A stretch of 64,000 nt of DNA from Porites lobata (GCA_942486035.1 CALNXK010000069.1:1239501-1303500), one strand, 5' to 3'. Counted from the stretch's first letter, positions 42,343 through 53,594 are shown. The notes: a model not told the origin generated them from the letters alone. Numbers and translations are program-made.

Positions 42343-43822
42343 CCGTATTTATTCGACTATAAGCCGAGACCCCAAATTTTGAACGTGTAGACTCGGCATA
42401 ACGAGAACCAAAAATAAATCGAAAACACCCGGCTATAAGCCGAGACCCATTCATTATTACAAGACTGAATTGTTTACTACGAGAAAACCTAACATTTTCG
42501 GGAAAAAATCACATTGATTGTCATAAATGAGGTTTAGACGATAACACACATGCGCGTATACAAGAGATGCAATGGTGATTTATTTTCCAAAAAGCTTCCC
42601 TCTTAGAAAACACACGCGAATTAATAAATATTACCCGTAACTAACTATTCAATTGAAAAGCAACGAATCAGATGAATTAATGTGTTCCAAAAAATGAATT
42701 TAAAACTGTGTTGTTAAGCCGCATCAACAGTACCTAGACATCGGTAGCGTCTATCAAACAATCTCGTGTTCGCAATCGTTAATTTCAAGTAAAGTTGTCA
42801 TCACGCCCAATGCTCGTCGCACCTCATACAACCTCGTGTTTAAACTTAAAATAGTCGCCGAAGCAGAAGCTGTTGAAAATAACTCTAAAGTCGCCAGAGA
42901 ATATGGCATCAGTGAGTCCATGGTCCGTCGCTGGAGGAAAGATCAAGCGAACCTTTTTAACAGCGAGGAAACGGAAGACGATGGGATGCTTCACGCTGAA
43001 GTATCCGGAGCTCGATCAAAGAATACTGGAATGGTTTACAGAGCAGAGAAGCCAAGGTAAGTTTTTTGTCAAGCATTGATTTTGTATTTTAAAAGAACAG
43101 AAACAAGATCACGAAATAAATCAATCAGCTGATTGCAGAGTGAATATGAGTTGAATGTGCGACTCTCAAAACTATCGTAGTATCATGTGACAACATTGTG
43201 TATGAAAGATTCTCATTGGCCAGTTTTCACAAATGTCAAAACAAATTCAAGAAGTGTCAAATTTTTAACCTTTCGATCGTTTGGTAACCTTCTCACTTCG
43301 TTTTGCATAGGAATAGCTGTTAGTGGATTGATGCTACATCTAAAGGCAAAGGAATTCAGCGAGAATCCTGAGTTTAAAGCGTCCCTCGGCTGGTACCAGA
43401 AATGCAAGCGCCGCAATCCGTCAGCCTTCGCACCAAAACAACACTCTCTCAGCCAGAAGATTTGGAGCAGCAAACAGTCAAGTTCCATTGATTTGTAATC
43501 ACATCCCGTCAGCGTCACGGTTATTCCCTATCAAGAATCTATCTTTTCTGTGAAAACTCATTAAATTTAACAAACGGCTCCTTTAGGAGCCACCACATTC
43601 TTAAAAGTTAATAACCAACGATTGCATATTGTGTTTCTTTACTTTAGCTCGGCTTTAATATACGTAAATACATCTTGATTTAGTAGACTTTCCATGCGCC
43701 AGAAAAATTTTTTTTCAAAAACTTTCGGCTATAAGCCGAGACCCCCTCTAGAGCCCAAATTTTAATTCACTTCAGTTTTAATTTGTGTAAAAATTGCTCG
43801 GCTTATAGTCGAATAAATACGG
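42343..43822 (+). mobile_element. Pogo/Tigger-like non-autonomous transposon with TIRs
   Basis: A 1,480-bp element between TA dinucleotides (42341-42342 and 43823-43824). TIRs begin CCGTATTTATTCGACTATAA and match inverted for about 26 bp; an inner ataagccgagacccc motif recurs near both ends. It encodes two exons of a pogo-type DNA-binding domain but no DDE domain, so it would depend on another element for transposase. Confidence 0.85.
42803..43498 (+). pseudogene. Pogo-like CENP-B-type DNA-binding protein, two exons
   Basis: Exon 1 (42803-43056) has ACG where the other copy has ATG (MPKARRTS). It then encodes SYNLVFKLKIVAEAEAVENN and ISESMVRRWRKDQ, shifts one base near 42975, and continues MGCFTLKYPELDQRILEWF to donor GTAAGT. 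Exon 2 starts at 43311 after TTTTGCATAG, in phase: IAVSGLMLHLKAKEFSENPE, LGWYQKCKRR, stop at 43496-43498. These are the HTH and CENP-B-type second DNA-binding domain; the catalytic domain is absent. Confidence 0.75.
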
Positions 43823-44080
43823 TAACCCACCACATAGCTTATAAATATATAAATATACTCTTACGGCTTGGATAACCACACTTGAAATAATTCTTCGATG
43901 AAGTGCTCAGAATTTAGAGCAATATTTTGTGTGGATATGTAAAGGGTGTGACAGAACAATTTTATCCAACAAATATTCGATAAATCAAAAGAAGGACTCA
44001 GTCTGGAAAAGAAAAACTATTGTTTCCACCGTTTCTGAAATAAATTGCTAAAATAAACCTTGGTTCCCTCTTCCAGCACA

Positions 44081-44573
44081 ATGGAGTGGCCAAATCAATA
44101 TGACACATTATTTTTGAGAGAGGTAAGGGGATCAGATCTTTCTTAAACCAGAAAGGGGAACGCTGAGAGAGGAAAATTGTGGGATGAGATTGCCACAAGA
44201 CTCAATAACCGCTTCAATCTCAAATCCAATGTTAACAAGCGTTCGTTGAAAGAAAGGCTCAATCTCCTGATGTCCAAATTCAAAGCAAAAAACAAAGACG
44301 AAAAAAGAGCAAGTGGTATTAGTCCAGATATAAGAGATAGATACTCTCCTGGAGGAGCCTTCAACTGGCAACAAAATGCAAAGCCATCAGAAAGAGAAAG
44401 GAACAGCTGAAGAATTGCAGTTCAAGGAAGTGGAAACCATGGAAAAAACTCAAAAACGGGTGGAGAAAAGCAATGGAGTGATTCCAGCAGAGAAAAGCAG
44501 GAAAAGTACAGAAGGTGCTATGGGACGCTCGCAAAAGAAAGCAGCCAGAGAGAATTAAAAACGGGAGAAATTG
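44081..44573 (+). pseudogene. Myb/SANT-like transposon-associated protein, decayed
   Basis: MEWPNQYDTLFLREV, a stop, RKGNAERGKLWDEIATRLN, VNKRSLKERLNLLMSKFK and KASG-like DEKRASGI match the Myb/SANT-like DNA-binding fold common in accessory proteins of animal DNA transposons. A frameshift near 44375 leads to a Lys/Glu-rich coiled coil (VETMEKTQKRVEKSN). One in-frame TAA and one shift make it a pseudogene. Confidence 0.6.
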
Positions 44574-44721
44574 AAATGGGAAAGCACGAAGAGGCAAGAG
44601 GATCTGTACAGACCCCGAAATGACCCCCAACCCCAAAATGATCCCCATTTTTCTTCGCATTGACCCTGAAATGATCCCCAATTAATTTGAGGAATGGAAA
44701 AAAACAAAACGGCACTGCTAG

Positions 44722-45063
44722 GATGAGGAACATTATTACAGCCTTGGCTATGTGATCCCAGTCCCGCCTTCGAGTGAGAAAGATGATATTACACTACTTA
44801 AAAACAATAACAGTGTAAGAAAAGCAACGGAGGAAATTTGTCCCAAGTGCAGAAGGAAGTTTGAGTACCTATCGGCTGGAATTTATGCCAAGGACAGTGG
44901 CGTAGTGCAGTATTATCCAGAACACTGTCGACTATGTGATGCATGCTGTAAAGATGAAGAGTGGTACACCTTAATGAAAAGGAGTGCTAATGCCTATATG
45001 CCCAGGGGTATAGGTTTACTCATTTTAAGTGCAAATTTTTTATTCAGGTCAGAATTATTCTAA
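44722..45063 (+). CDS. Cys-rich ORF, unknown
   Basis: The plus frame encodes an N-terminal IPVPPSSEKDD stretch and a Cys-rich part with CPKCRRKF, then CRLCDACC about 33 residues later. Paired CxxC motifs suggest zinc binding. It ends at 45063 in a hydrophobic tail that may be intron read-through. No family is recognised. Confidence 0.35.
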   Translation, partial: DEEHYYSLGYVIPVPPSSEKDDITLLKNNNSVRKATEEICPKCRRKFEYLSAGIYAKDSGVVQYYPEHCRLCDACCKDEEWYTLMKRSANAYMPRGIGLLILSANFLFRSELF

Positions 45064-45784
45064 AGTACTATTATGCTATCAAAAGAGGTTCACAAGATAA
45101 AGTTGCGGTTTTGTTTTCGGCGCTTTTCGTCATGCTTTGCTAATTACTGTTGATGTTCTTTTTAGTTTTCTCATTTTCCCCCATCCCCAGAAGATTGATT
45201 TAACTAGACTTTCAAACAGTTGAGAACTATGCTTAATAAGTGTATCTACTATCACAAGCATTAGAAAGAACTGATAAATCTTTCCATCGTATATAGAACT
45301 TAATACATCTCAAATTGCTACCAAATTGACTCAACCCATTCATTGAGCTGGAGTGCCTGTAGCAATTTGTTTTCAGGGGCGTAATTACCTGTAAGCACAG
45401 TACGTATGTGTGTAGCTGAAATAGTCGAAGGTAAAAAAAAACAAAACCATAATACTATAGAAAAGCCAATATGTCAAAGATTATTACGAAAAAAGCACAT
45501 TTTCACTCAAATCATTTAGTCTCAATCGTAAACAAAGCGCAGATAGCAAGCTTGCAAGGTAAAAGGGTGAAATCGTTGTTTTCGCTTCAGCCTGTCTTCG
45601 CAGTGGACTTAACACAGCAAAATTAAGCAAACGTCAAATACAGGTGTCCATATATAACGTGGTAGGCAGAAGGCAAAGGCAAACGAGTGCCCACTTGTAT
45701 GCTTAAGTTTTTCTGTCTTTCACGGACAGACGCATCAAAACTGCCCACTGCCGTGAGACAATGATATGCATTCAGCAAACACAT
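45064..45784. other. Unassigned sequence
   Basis: No gene is supported. The 3' part (45620-45784) is the out-of-frame continuation of the minus-strand integrase exon. Confidence 0.3.
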
Positions 45785-45826
45785 CTCTCCATAGTCTTTT
45801 GATGCGCTGGTTATGAGTGCTTTTTC
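45785..45826 (-). pseudogene. Integrase-core gene, exon with altered catalytic Glu
   Basis: On the minus strand the acceptor TTTCTTTCAG precedes 45826. The spliced reading is GKSTHNQRIKRLWRDV. In this family I expect NQRIERLWRDV, in which E is the third DDE residue; here it is Lys (AAA). Splicing from the exon at 45889-46117 keeps the frame across a 62-bp intron. Coding continues to FAECISL, then a stop. Confidence 0.6.
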
Positions 45827-45888
45827 CTGAAAGAAAGAAATAGTTAACAGATTGATATATATCGACATTGAACATGTGCAAGTCGTAC

Positions 45889-46117
45889 CTGTTATCATAC
45901 TGCCTCTCCCGGGACCCCTTTGTGGAATTGTTCGCATATACCAGGAAACGTCCACATTCTCACCACCCTTGTCCGAGCGAACACGTGATGGTAGGCCATA
46001 TTCATTTACTGCATCAAGAAACAAGCTTAACACAGTTACTGCTCTATTGGTGTCAGATGGCTTAACACGCGTATTCTGGAATAGCCATCTACTCCAGCAT
46101 GGACAACAATTCTCCAC
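45889..46117 (-). pseudogene. Integrase-core gene, rve-domain exon
   Basis: The acceptor TTCTTTCAAG lies before 46117 and the donor GTACGA after 45889. The exon encodes WRIVVHAGVDGYSR (first catalytic Asp), TNRAVTVLSLFLDAVNEYGL, PSRVRSDKGGENVDVSWYM (second Asp region) and GPGRGSMITG. This is the retroviral-integrase-like fold found in an expanded family of animal genes of transposon origin. The exon itself is open. Confidence 0.7.
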
Positions 46118-46433
46118 CTTGAAAGAATACAAAAGAGCAGTAAGATAAATTAAGCGACTATCAGTATTTCCACAAAGACCTTACTTTTTAAGAAACTGGA
46201 CTCAATTTAGAAAAGTAAAACAGCGACACAATATACAATGACAATTATAGTCGATGTTGTGATGATATTAACCCAGTATTTTCAATCAGTCATTTCGTGG
46301 AGGGTTCAAGGGGAAAAATATAAAAAAGGTACCCCCCTTCCCCTAACATCAGACCTTCTCTGAAATTCTTGAGACTAACCCCCCATTTTGTCTTCCCCGC
46401 CACGCCATAAATAATTAGAGAATCCATGTTCAC

Positions 46434-46547
46434 ATTATCAATTTATGATTTCCATCCATGTGACAAAGAGCCAGAGGAGATTGGACATTGTATCGGCGTC
46501 TTCTTACTGCATCCCTCCATCGCTACATAACTCCAATGGGATCTGTC
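46434..46547 (-). pseudogene. Integrase-core gene, exon with premature stop
   Basis: Minus strand: DPIGVM, TAG, RWRDAVRRRRYNVQSP, LALCHMDGNHKLI. The donor GTGAAC after 46434 joins the 46117 exon in frame (KLIMWRIVVH). The Trp usual before HMDGNHKLI is Cys. The TAG stop makes the gene non-coding for a full protein. Confidence 0.6.
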
Positions 46548-46730
46548 CTTAAAAACGACTGCCTTATGTGAGTGATAAACCTGTTTATCAGGATTAAATA
46601 CATGTGACGGAAGTTCAGCGCTAAGCCCATGTATATACGTAAGTTGCTGCCACGTGTGAATCATTATGCGATTCTAGCCAGCTAATGCGTTAAACACGAT
46701 TGTAAGCTTTTCTTGTCTGTGCGAATAATT

Positions 46731-47174
46731 ATGGCGAGCTTTAACTTTGACACGTGGTGTACGGCTACTAAACTTACAGAAACGAGTGTGGATATCCTCA
46801 ACAAAGAGGATCTCGATACCGAGGAAGCCCTACAGCTCCTCACTCCGACAGATTTAGAGAAATTGGGGCTGAGCATAGGGCAGAATTGCATTCTGGAAGC
46901 GGTACTGAAAAAGTTGCAAAAGGTTGTCAACGAAAAACCCTCGCCAGGAGATGCTACTGGTGCGAGCGACCCCATCACTACAAAGTCACTAGCGAGCGAT
47001 GGAGGTTTGGAAGAAATTCTGAAGAAAATTGAAAGTGCAGGCTCGCTGGACGAATCTCTCCTGGCCCTAGGATCGACCGACTTTTCCTCGGCAAAACCAC
47101 CAGCATTAAACACGTCCACTCTTCCCCGACTAGATAACGACCCGCACGTGTTTTTCCTCTCGCTTTGCACATGA
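46731..47174 (+). CDS. SAM-like domain ORF
   Basis: Opens at ATG 46731: FDTWCTATKLTETSVDILNK, then LTPTDLEKLGLSIGQNCILE and AVLKKLQ form a five-helix SAM-like domain (residues about 5-65). A Gly/Ser/Asp-rich linker and PALNTSTLPRL follow before the stop at 47174. SAM domains mediate protein-protein contacts. Similar N-terminal domains occur in gag-like proteins of some cnidarian retroelements, so this could be host or element. It lies antisense within the span of the minus-strand integrase gene, without visible breaks. Confidence 0.5.
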   Translation: MASFNFDTWCTATKLTETSVDILNKEDLDTEEALQLLTPTDLEKLGLSIGQNCILEAVLKKLQKVVNEKPSPGDATGASDPITTKSLASDGGLEEILKKIESAGSLDESLLALGSTDFSSAKPPALNTSTLPRLDNDPHVFFLSLCT

Positions 47175-47734
47175 TGCCCATTACTCTGTAATAAGCCTTT
47201 AACCATCCTTATACCAATATTAGGATGAGACTGTTGTGCACATCCCAATAGTTCATCTTATTGTTCATCACTTAACTTACCATATGTACCTGAAATTTGA
47301 AAATGTATACAATGTAAATATTGTAGTTAATTTTTCATTTCAGGTAATTTTTAGTTTTTCCTCATTTAAACTTCATTAGCATACAGTACAAAAACAAAGG
47401 GAAAACAAAAATTATCAGACATAAACAATTAACCACAACAGTACACATGTTTAAACAAGTTGGTAAAGTAAGGTACGGTGGAACTAGGACAGTTAGAAAG
47501 GCTTTAAATGCAATATCAGTCAAAAGCAAAACTCAAATTTTAATTGGCCTTGTTAGGTTTAAGAACCAGAATTGAGAAATGTACTGCTTGTTAACACTGT
47601 TTTATGACCCATATAGCGACAATAAATTTTTGGAATTTCCGGTTACGTCGCATTAGTCACGTTATACTGTCACACTTTACTTTGGGGGACAGAGGGATTG
47701 GGGGAGGGGTGTGTGAATATAACGTTTATTGTTT
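47175..47734. other. Unassigned sequence
   Basis: AT-rich. The motif gggggacagagggattggggg lies near 47683. No gene is seen. Confidence 0.3.
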
Positions 47735-48360
47735 ACATACATACATTTTTATACATTTACATACATACATTTTATTTTATTGTGTTTTGAAGTAAGAGTA
47801 CAATAACATGCCTGCGGGTAGCTAATCTAATCTAGGCGGGTCATGTTTACAGAAAATAAACTAAATACAGCTAAAAGTAACAAGAGAACTAAAGAAACTA
47901 AAATTGGCAACAATGACTAGAGACTACTGATAAACTAATGGTATTACTAATGATAAATGATAACAGTTATGACAAGAGACTACTGATAAACTAAACGATA
48001 TTAATGATTACATATCAAGTGAGAGGAAAATAAATTCAGCTTAACTGTTTGAACGATTTCTGGGAGATCAATATAACAGTCTTCTGAAGCTAGGATCTCA
48101 AAAAGCGTTTGTTTTATTTTCCTCTTAAAGGCATTTTTTGAAAGTTTTCTTAAAGATAACGGCATTTCATTCCATATTTTTGTTCTGATTCTAGAAAATG
48201 AATTCACTTGAATTGAGAGTCTGGAACTTTGTGTGTAAAAGTTATTAGAGGCAGAGGATCGAGTATTATAAGAATGAACATCAGAAATATCTTGAAAGAG
48301 ATCTTGAACGTTTCCAGGAGCATTATTGTGTCTTATTTCAAACACAAACATTTCCCACTT
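47735..48360 (-). mobile_element. LINE 3' end, minus strand
   Basis: Minus-strand coding at 48351-48001 encodes SDVHSYNTRSSASNNFYT and RTKIWNEMPLSLRKLSKNAF, the LINE ORF2 C-terminal segment. The 3' UTR runs to an acatacat microsatellite tail (47735-47785). A 5'-truncated copy inserted inside the decayed integrase gene span. Its tail type matches the LINE ending at 53594. Confidence 0.7.
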
Positions 48361-48674
48361 GGAATGGCTAATAAATTTCCTTACTTTTATTCATAATGGT
48401 GGAATTTGAAAAGTTACTATAGAGCCCCTACTAATAAATGGTACTCATTTTTCTTGTTACGAAAGTCTGCCAAAAGGGTACAATGTTCAAATGAGTTTAT
48501 GTTTTTAAACTCTCACTTGAGATGTTATGTCACGCAATGGTCAGCGACAAGGTTTTGTGGTGGCTTGACTGTTTATACAGCCACCCCTCGCCCAGAAATA
48601 TTGCCTTTGACATCCCAGTTAAAATCACCTTTCGGCGATTCTTGTCTAAAACCCCTCTCTAACAAAAGAAAAAT

Positions 48675-48923
48675 CTAAATATGACCTGAAACACTCAGTC
48701 CAAAAGCCGTCATTCTCCTCTCGACAGTCCTCAGACCAACTCCCAGCATAACGCTGACTTGCGATACCTTGAACCCTTGGTCCAATAAGAAAGACAGTTG
48801 TTCCCTCGGTATTTCATAAGAGGGCCTTCCCCGGGTCCCAATGCAAAATATTGCGGTTGCATATCCATCACTTGCTACACTCTCGTACAAACCTCTCACT
48901 GTATTAACGATCTCATCAGGCAC
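48675..48923 (-). pseudogene. Integrase-core gene, N-terminal HTH exon
   Basis: Minus strand: GTRGRPSYEIPREQLSFLLD, VSVMLGVGLRTVERRMTAFG, LSVSG. This is the resolvase-like HTH that begins this integrase family, upstream of the rve exons by about 2.5 kb. The frame stops at 48675, and a GT donor follows LSVSG. Exons linking it to 46547 were not found and may be lost. Confidence 0.65.
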
Positions 48924-49289
48924 TTCGGCAAGTTGACTTTTGGGAGTTAAAGTTGAATTATTAACTTTGAATGTTGAAACGTGAAGTTGAAAGTTGAGTG
49001 CTATAGTTTAATGTTAGCGGGTCAAGTTGAATGTTGAGGACTCAAGTTGATTTTTGGCGGGGATTGAACACCATAGAGAAGAAGGAAAATACTTCAAGGG
49101 GGTGCTCACAACATTTCAGGTAAGGCGATATTAAAAAATCTTTTTCTGGGAAAAATGAAGTAAAACACGGAGTTGTTCCCCCTGTTATTCTGTGGATTCG
49201 AACATCACCACGCAAAAGAAAGGAGCCGATGCAAAGATACTTTGAAGAGACCGCTTCGCTAAAAGCATCATGGAAAATGTCTTCTTCAG

Positions 49290-49742
49290 TTGTTGTCATG
49301 GAGGAATTATCAAATGAAATGTTGCAGATGTATTGGATTTAGCACAAAATTTAATTACATAGAAACACAAACTGATTTGACCGAACAGGAAGCTTACTTG
49401 ACGGAAATCATTAACAACAATAACAAAAGGATTGGTAAGCTAGAACAAGAAATTGATGAACTTACACGTCGGCTTCAAGATACCCAGCGGCAGAATGATG
49501 CCCATAATAAGAGACTGTTTACCATTGAAAACTTAGAATCAAAAGATTCCAATGCTGCTTTTTATTCTGGCTTCCAAACCTGGGAAGCTTTTATGGCTGT
49601 TTTCAAGTACCTTGATCCTGGGGAGAGAGGTGAGAACATTTCCGTCTGGCGATCTTCCACTGACATCACATCTGATTATAGCAAGGACCAAACAGATGAA
49701 TTAAAAACGAAAAAGGGGAGAGCTAGATCTTGCCTTAACTAA
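49290..49742 (+). pseudogene. DDE_4-type transposase N-terminus (coiled coil, HTH_Tnp_4-like)
   Basis: The frame encodes IETQTDLTEQEAYLTEII, a coiled coil (IGKLEQEIDELTRRLQDTQ), then FYSGFQTWEAFMAVFKYLDP and GERGENISVW. This is the start of the transposase family whose C-terminus occurs at 39984. The HTH and DDE parts that should follow are missing after about 49742. Confidence 0.6.
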
Positions 49743-49804
49743 AGATTACAGGGCCACTTTTCTAGCTACTCATATTGGAGTGGTCGTTGACACGCCATTT
49801 GATT

Positions 49805-49905
49805 CAAAGGTATATCATTCAAATGGTTCGTTGGCTCACCAGTCGATTCCAAGGTATATTATTCAAATAGCTCCATGGCTCATCGGCTTGCCAGTAGATT
49901 CCTTG
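49805..49905 (+). repeat. Imperfect 45-bp tandem duplication
   Basis: The unit gattcaaaggtatatcattc recurs as gattccaaggtatattattc, each followed by a related tggctca...gattcc stretch. Two copies. Confidence 0.6.
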
Positions 49906-50391
49906 GTCTCACCACCAAGCGAAGTTTCCTTGACTGTTTTGATCATGCAGACAAGCATGTAAGCTCTTGTAACTCCCATAAAAAGCTAGCGTAATACGTT
50001 TAGTTTTTATAAACATACGTTTCTGAGTCCCATCCGATGGTTTGAAAAACTTTCAGTGGTAGCAATAAAAAAGCCAATACTTTGTATAATACCCCAATTG
50101 TGTCTCATCTTCTCAGCCACTCCTTGAAGCAAATGATCGATGCTTGGCTCATAGCAAAGATTTCCGTATTGCCACTACTTAATTACGCTAACAATATCCT
50201 CTTTAATATCCTTCATAAAGCACGGATAGAGCAAGACTCAACGACAAGTGACATACAGCTGCTATGCAAACTATGGAGTGGAGAATCCACATCCTACCAT
50301 TTAGCGACAGAGGCTACACAAGAAAATGATTCCTACACCGCGTTCTCCGTACTAGGGAAGGATCCAAAATGAAGCGATTCTTATTTTTAGA

Positions 50392-50643
50392 ATGGACAAA
50401 GACCATGGTTTTCTAGATCACTTCTTAATTACTGTTCTAAACGCGCAGAAGCGGTCACTGGGACAAGAAGAAGGAACCCATTATCTCGCAGACCTTCCCC
50501 TACAAGATTTCGTGTCACTCTTCACAGCAATCTACACTGCCCACAAGAACGTCACCAGATCTTATACATTGGATCCTGCCACCGCACAGCTACATAAGTG
50601 CCTTAAAACCAATCATGTGAACGAGGTCAATATTGCAATCTAA
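50392..50643 (+). pseudogene. Unrecognised coding fragment
   Basis: An 83-residue frame (KDHGFLDHFLITVLNAQKRS, then LADLPLQDFVSLFTAIYTAH, HVNEVNIAI) has protein-like composition and Leu periodicity. A related-looking frame at 50082-50372 precedes it. It may belong to a DUF3987-like family; I am not sure. Confidence 0.3.
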
Positions 50644-52692
50644 AACGGAAAAGTACCACCAAAATCTAATTAAGCTAAGCTCTTTTAAAGGTAATCATGA
50701 ATCTAGTTGATGCCAACATTAACATTCACCATTTTTTTCTTACCCAACTAGCAAGTGACTTATTTCCATGAAACATGTTCTTAGAAGCAGCCATTGGTGC
50801 AACCTCTCTGAAATCAACCACTGTTGCTACTTCTCTGTTTTGTTCAGGAACTACTATCAGCATGAAACCACCACTGCGAGTGATAAATCAATGCAGTTAC
50901 AATATTTAGACAATATTGTAGTTACACACTGACAGAAAATACAATCAAACTATGTGAGTATACACAGTGTCACATCAATTGATGTCATTATATTCTAATG
51001 GTAGTCAAATAAGAAGGTCACGCTGGATGTATTCAAATAAAAAACAACACAGACATCACTACTGCGGAATTGGGTACTGTGATGAACAATGAACATTTAA
51101 ACAAAGAGAACTTGATTACATAATTAAGCTTAGTTTTGTTTTGATTTAAATAACATACGTTTCTGTTCTGTTTCATTCATCGAGTTTTTTACGCCCCGTT
51201 TTCATGTAATATTGTTCACAGTTTGAATCAATTACGTAGCTAGCCATTCCTGTTTTTTAACAGGTTTCACAACTGTACACATGAATTGTACCCTTATCAG
51301 AGAACGCCCCTTAAGTTTTTGTGGAGTTGGAGTTAGGAGATCTACGGAGCAACATTGGAGTTTTCAGAGCAGTTTTATCTTTTTCGGAGTTACGTAAAGT
51401 TGGAGTTTCTTTGGCCCTTTAGACAGGATCAGACGTAAGTTTTAGCTTATTGTATTTAGTTTTCATTTTCCTTTCAATTTTGCTTCTTTTGTAATTATTC
51501 TTAGCCCCTTTTTTGATCTTGTACATTATAATTTCCCCTTTTAGTTTTCACCGCATGTGTACAATAATTCAGACGAGTTGGTGCTCAAATTAAATGCTGT
51601 CGAGTCGACTTGTGCTGTTGAATTCTATACTGTGGTTGACACTTCCCGATCTCCAGCGCACAACATCCCATGTCTGCTGCACTGAGTACGCGACAGGTAC
51701 CATCAACTACTTCATCACTGCCACGCTGGAGGAGGATCAAACAAACAGCCCACTAGGGCAAATTACTGAAGGTTGCTGCAAAAAAGCCGTTCACTACGTC
51801 AAATATATCTACCTGCACAGAAAGAAATGTTTGCTGAAGTCGTTCAAACAATTGTTCAGCATGCTACAGAGAAAATGAGAGCACAGCCAACAGAGATCGA
51901 ATCGACACCTCCACCACCATCATATGCTTTCCAGGATGACTGGTTACCTATCAAGCTTTCAAGAAGTTCTCTTTGAGAAGTGTTCAGAAGCCATAATATG
52001 ATCACTGCACCCAAACAATTAAAAGGTATGGCCGTGTTGCAGAAATTCATGTCCGTCAAAGTGCTCAGAAGATGCTCCATGCATGCAAGAAGAATATGCA
52101 GAACGAATTTCCGAGCCAGTCAACAGGCTTATTACTGAGAATATTACAACTGCACTTGTCAATGCTGGACATATCACACACCCGGACATTGCATAAATTG
52201 AACTTACCATACGACCATTGCTTGCACAACTTTTTAACTTGCACAAGAACATAAAGGAGTTATCAACTCTAATTAAAGAACAGTGTTTACTTCTATATTC
52301 TTTCTCTAATGACAATTTATAAAGGCTGCCGTAACTTTATATCATCAAACGCCATTACACTGAGCACAATCACAGTGTTGACCGTCTTAACATTTAGTAC
52401 TGTAACTAGTATCGGGCGCCAATCAAACAACTTTTCTTCCTTTTACATAATGTGGTTTTTATTCTTGAAAAGAAAAGATTGTACCCTCGGTCTTTTACTT
52501 GTAAATAAATATCTTTAATGTTTTATAACTACATGTTGTTCTTTACATTTTTCCAGGTCCTGGCAAACTGTGAGGCAGCGAGACATGCAAGTCATGCGAG
52601 CCATAAGCAAAAATAAAGTTAAAGCAAGTAAAAACTGCAAATTTACAGATTAGGATTAAGCACTCATTAGGGTCAAGCTTTCATTTTACGGA
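50644..52692. other. Unassigned, weak coding-like patches
   Basis: A frame at 51773-51976 (MFAEVVQTIVQHATEKMRAQ) and one at 52309-52518 are short and without known domains. The rest is AT-rich. Confidence 0.3.
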
Positions 52693-52710
52693 TTAGGGTT
52701 AGGGTTAGGG
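52693..52710 (+). repeat. Three TTAGGG units (interstitial telomere-like)
   Basis: Exactly three consecutive TTAGGG hexamers in an internal location. Nearby copies of a catgcaag/gcatggctcgca motif (about 52585 and 52820) often accompany such tracts in dispersed repeats. Confidence 0.7.
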
Positions 52711-52854
52711 TTACGCGGTTTTTAGAGTTGAACACTTATCTACGACGGTTACCTTTCAATTAATGTTTTCCGTATTACTGTTTTCAATTTTCTTTTCAAT
52801 GAGTCTTCAATGGCCTGCATGGCTCACACAACTTGCATGGCTCGCATTTTACAC

Positions 52855-53594
52855 ACATTCCACTATACTGTCCACCTATGCAGATGATACGCAGATGTTC
52901 TATGCTGAAAACAGTGTGAAAACTGAACAAGCAGGCACTCCGCCTCGTTTATTGGGACAAAATCTCTACTAATGAGACACTAGTTGTTAAAAATGGATAT
53001 AGCACATTAGCAAATCAAAGACTTGCAAAAATGTTAAATACAGGGTTTGGAACAATTAAGAATGGAAACGCACCTACAAGTATTTCCCCAGTCATTGACA
53101 GCACGTAATTCCAATTATAATTTACGAGGTGATGCTATTTTAAAATTCCCTACAGTAAATTCAACAAAGGATGGGATCAAGTCATGGAGATACCAGGCTG
53201 CCCAACTATGGAACACTATTCCCAATAATTTAAGAAATATTGATAGTTACCGCAGTTTTAAACGAGGACTGAAGGAGCTCAACCTTGTAAAATTATAGTC
53301 CCTTTCGCCAATTTACCTTAGTTTTTCTTAGTATTTTAGTATTATATAGATTTTATAATCTTATTACAGTTAACATGTACTGTCATTTTAAACACTTTTA
53401 TATAGCTGTAAGTTTATTGACCCTTGTTCGCAATTTAACCTGGTTTTCATAGTACACAGTTTTACCAATTTAAAAATTTTACATATCATTTTAAGCCCTT
53501 TTATATAGTTTTTACGCTTATTTTTAGTTTTTGTGACTGACCTGTAAACTAGCTTTATAGCTACGTGTTAGTCACGTGAATAAAGTATGTATGT
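52855..53594 (+). mobile_element. LINE remnant with YADD and internal deletion
   Basis: YADDTQMFY at 52877-52903 is the RT catalytic box. After about 150 bp the sequence jumps to the ORF2 C-terminus (SLTARNSNYNLRGDAILKFP, then AAQLWNTIPNNLRNI), stop at 53296-53298. The region between RT box and C-terminus, usually several hundred residues, is largely missing. The 3' end carries AATAAAGTATGTATG at about 53580-53594. Confidence 0.65.

Noticed and set aside
39984..49742. Single transposase gene spanning the DDE C-terminus at 40 kb and the N-terminus at 49 kb
   Set aside because: The parts are in the wrong order (C-terminal part upstream) on the same strand and 9 kb apart with other elements between, so they are separate remnants.
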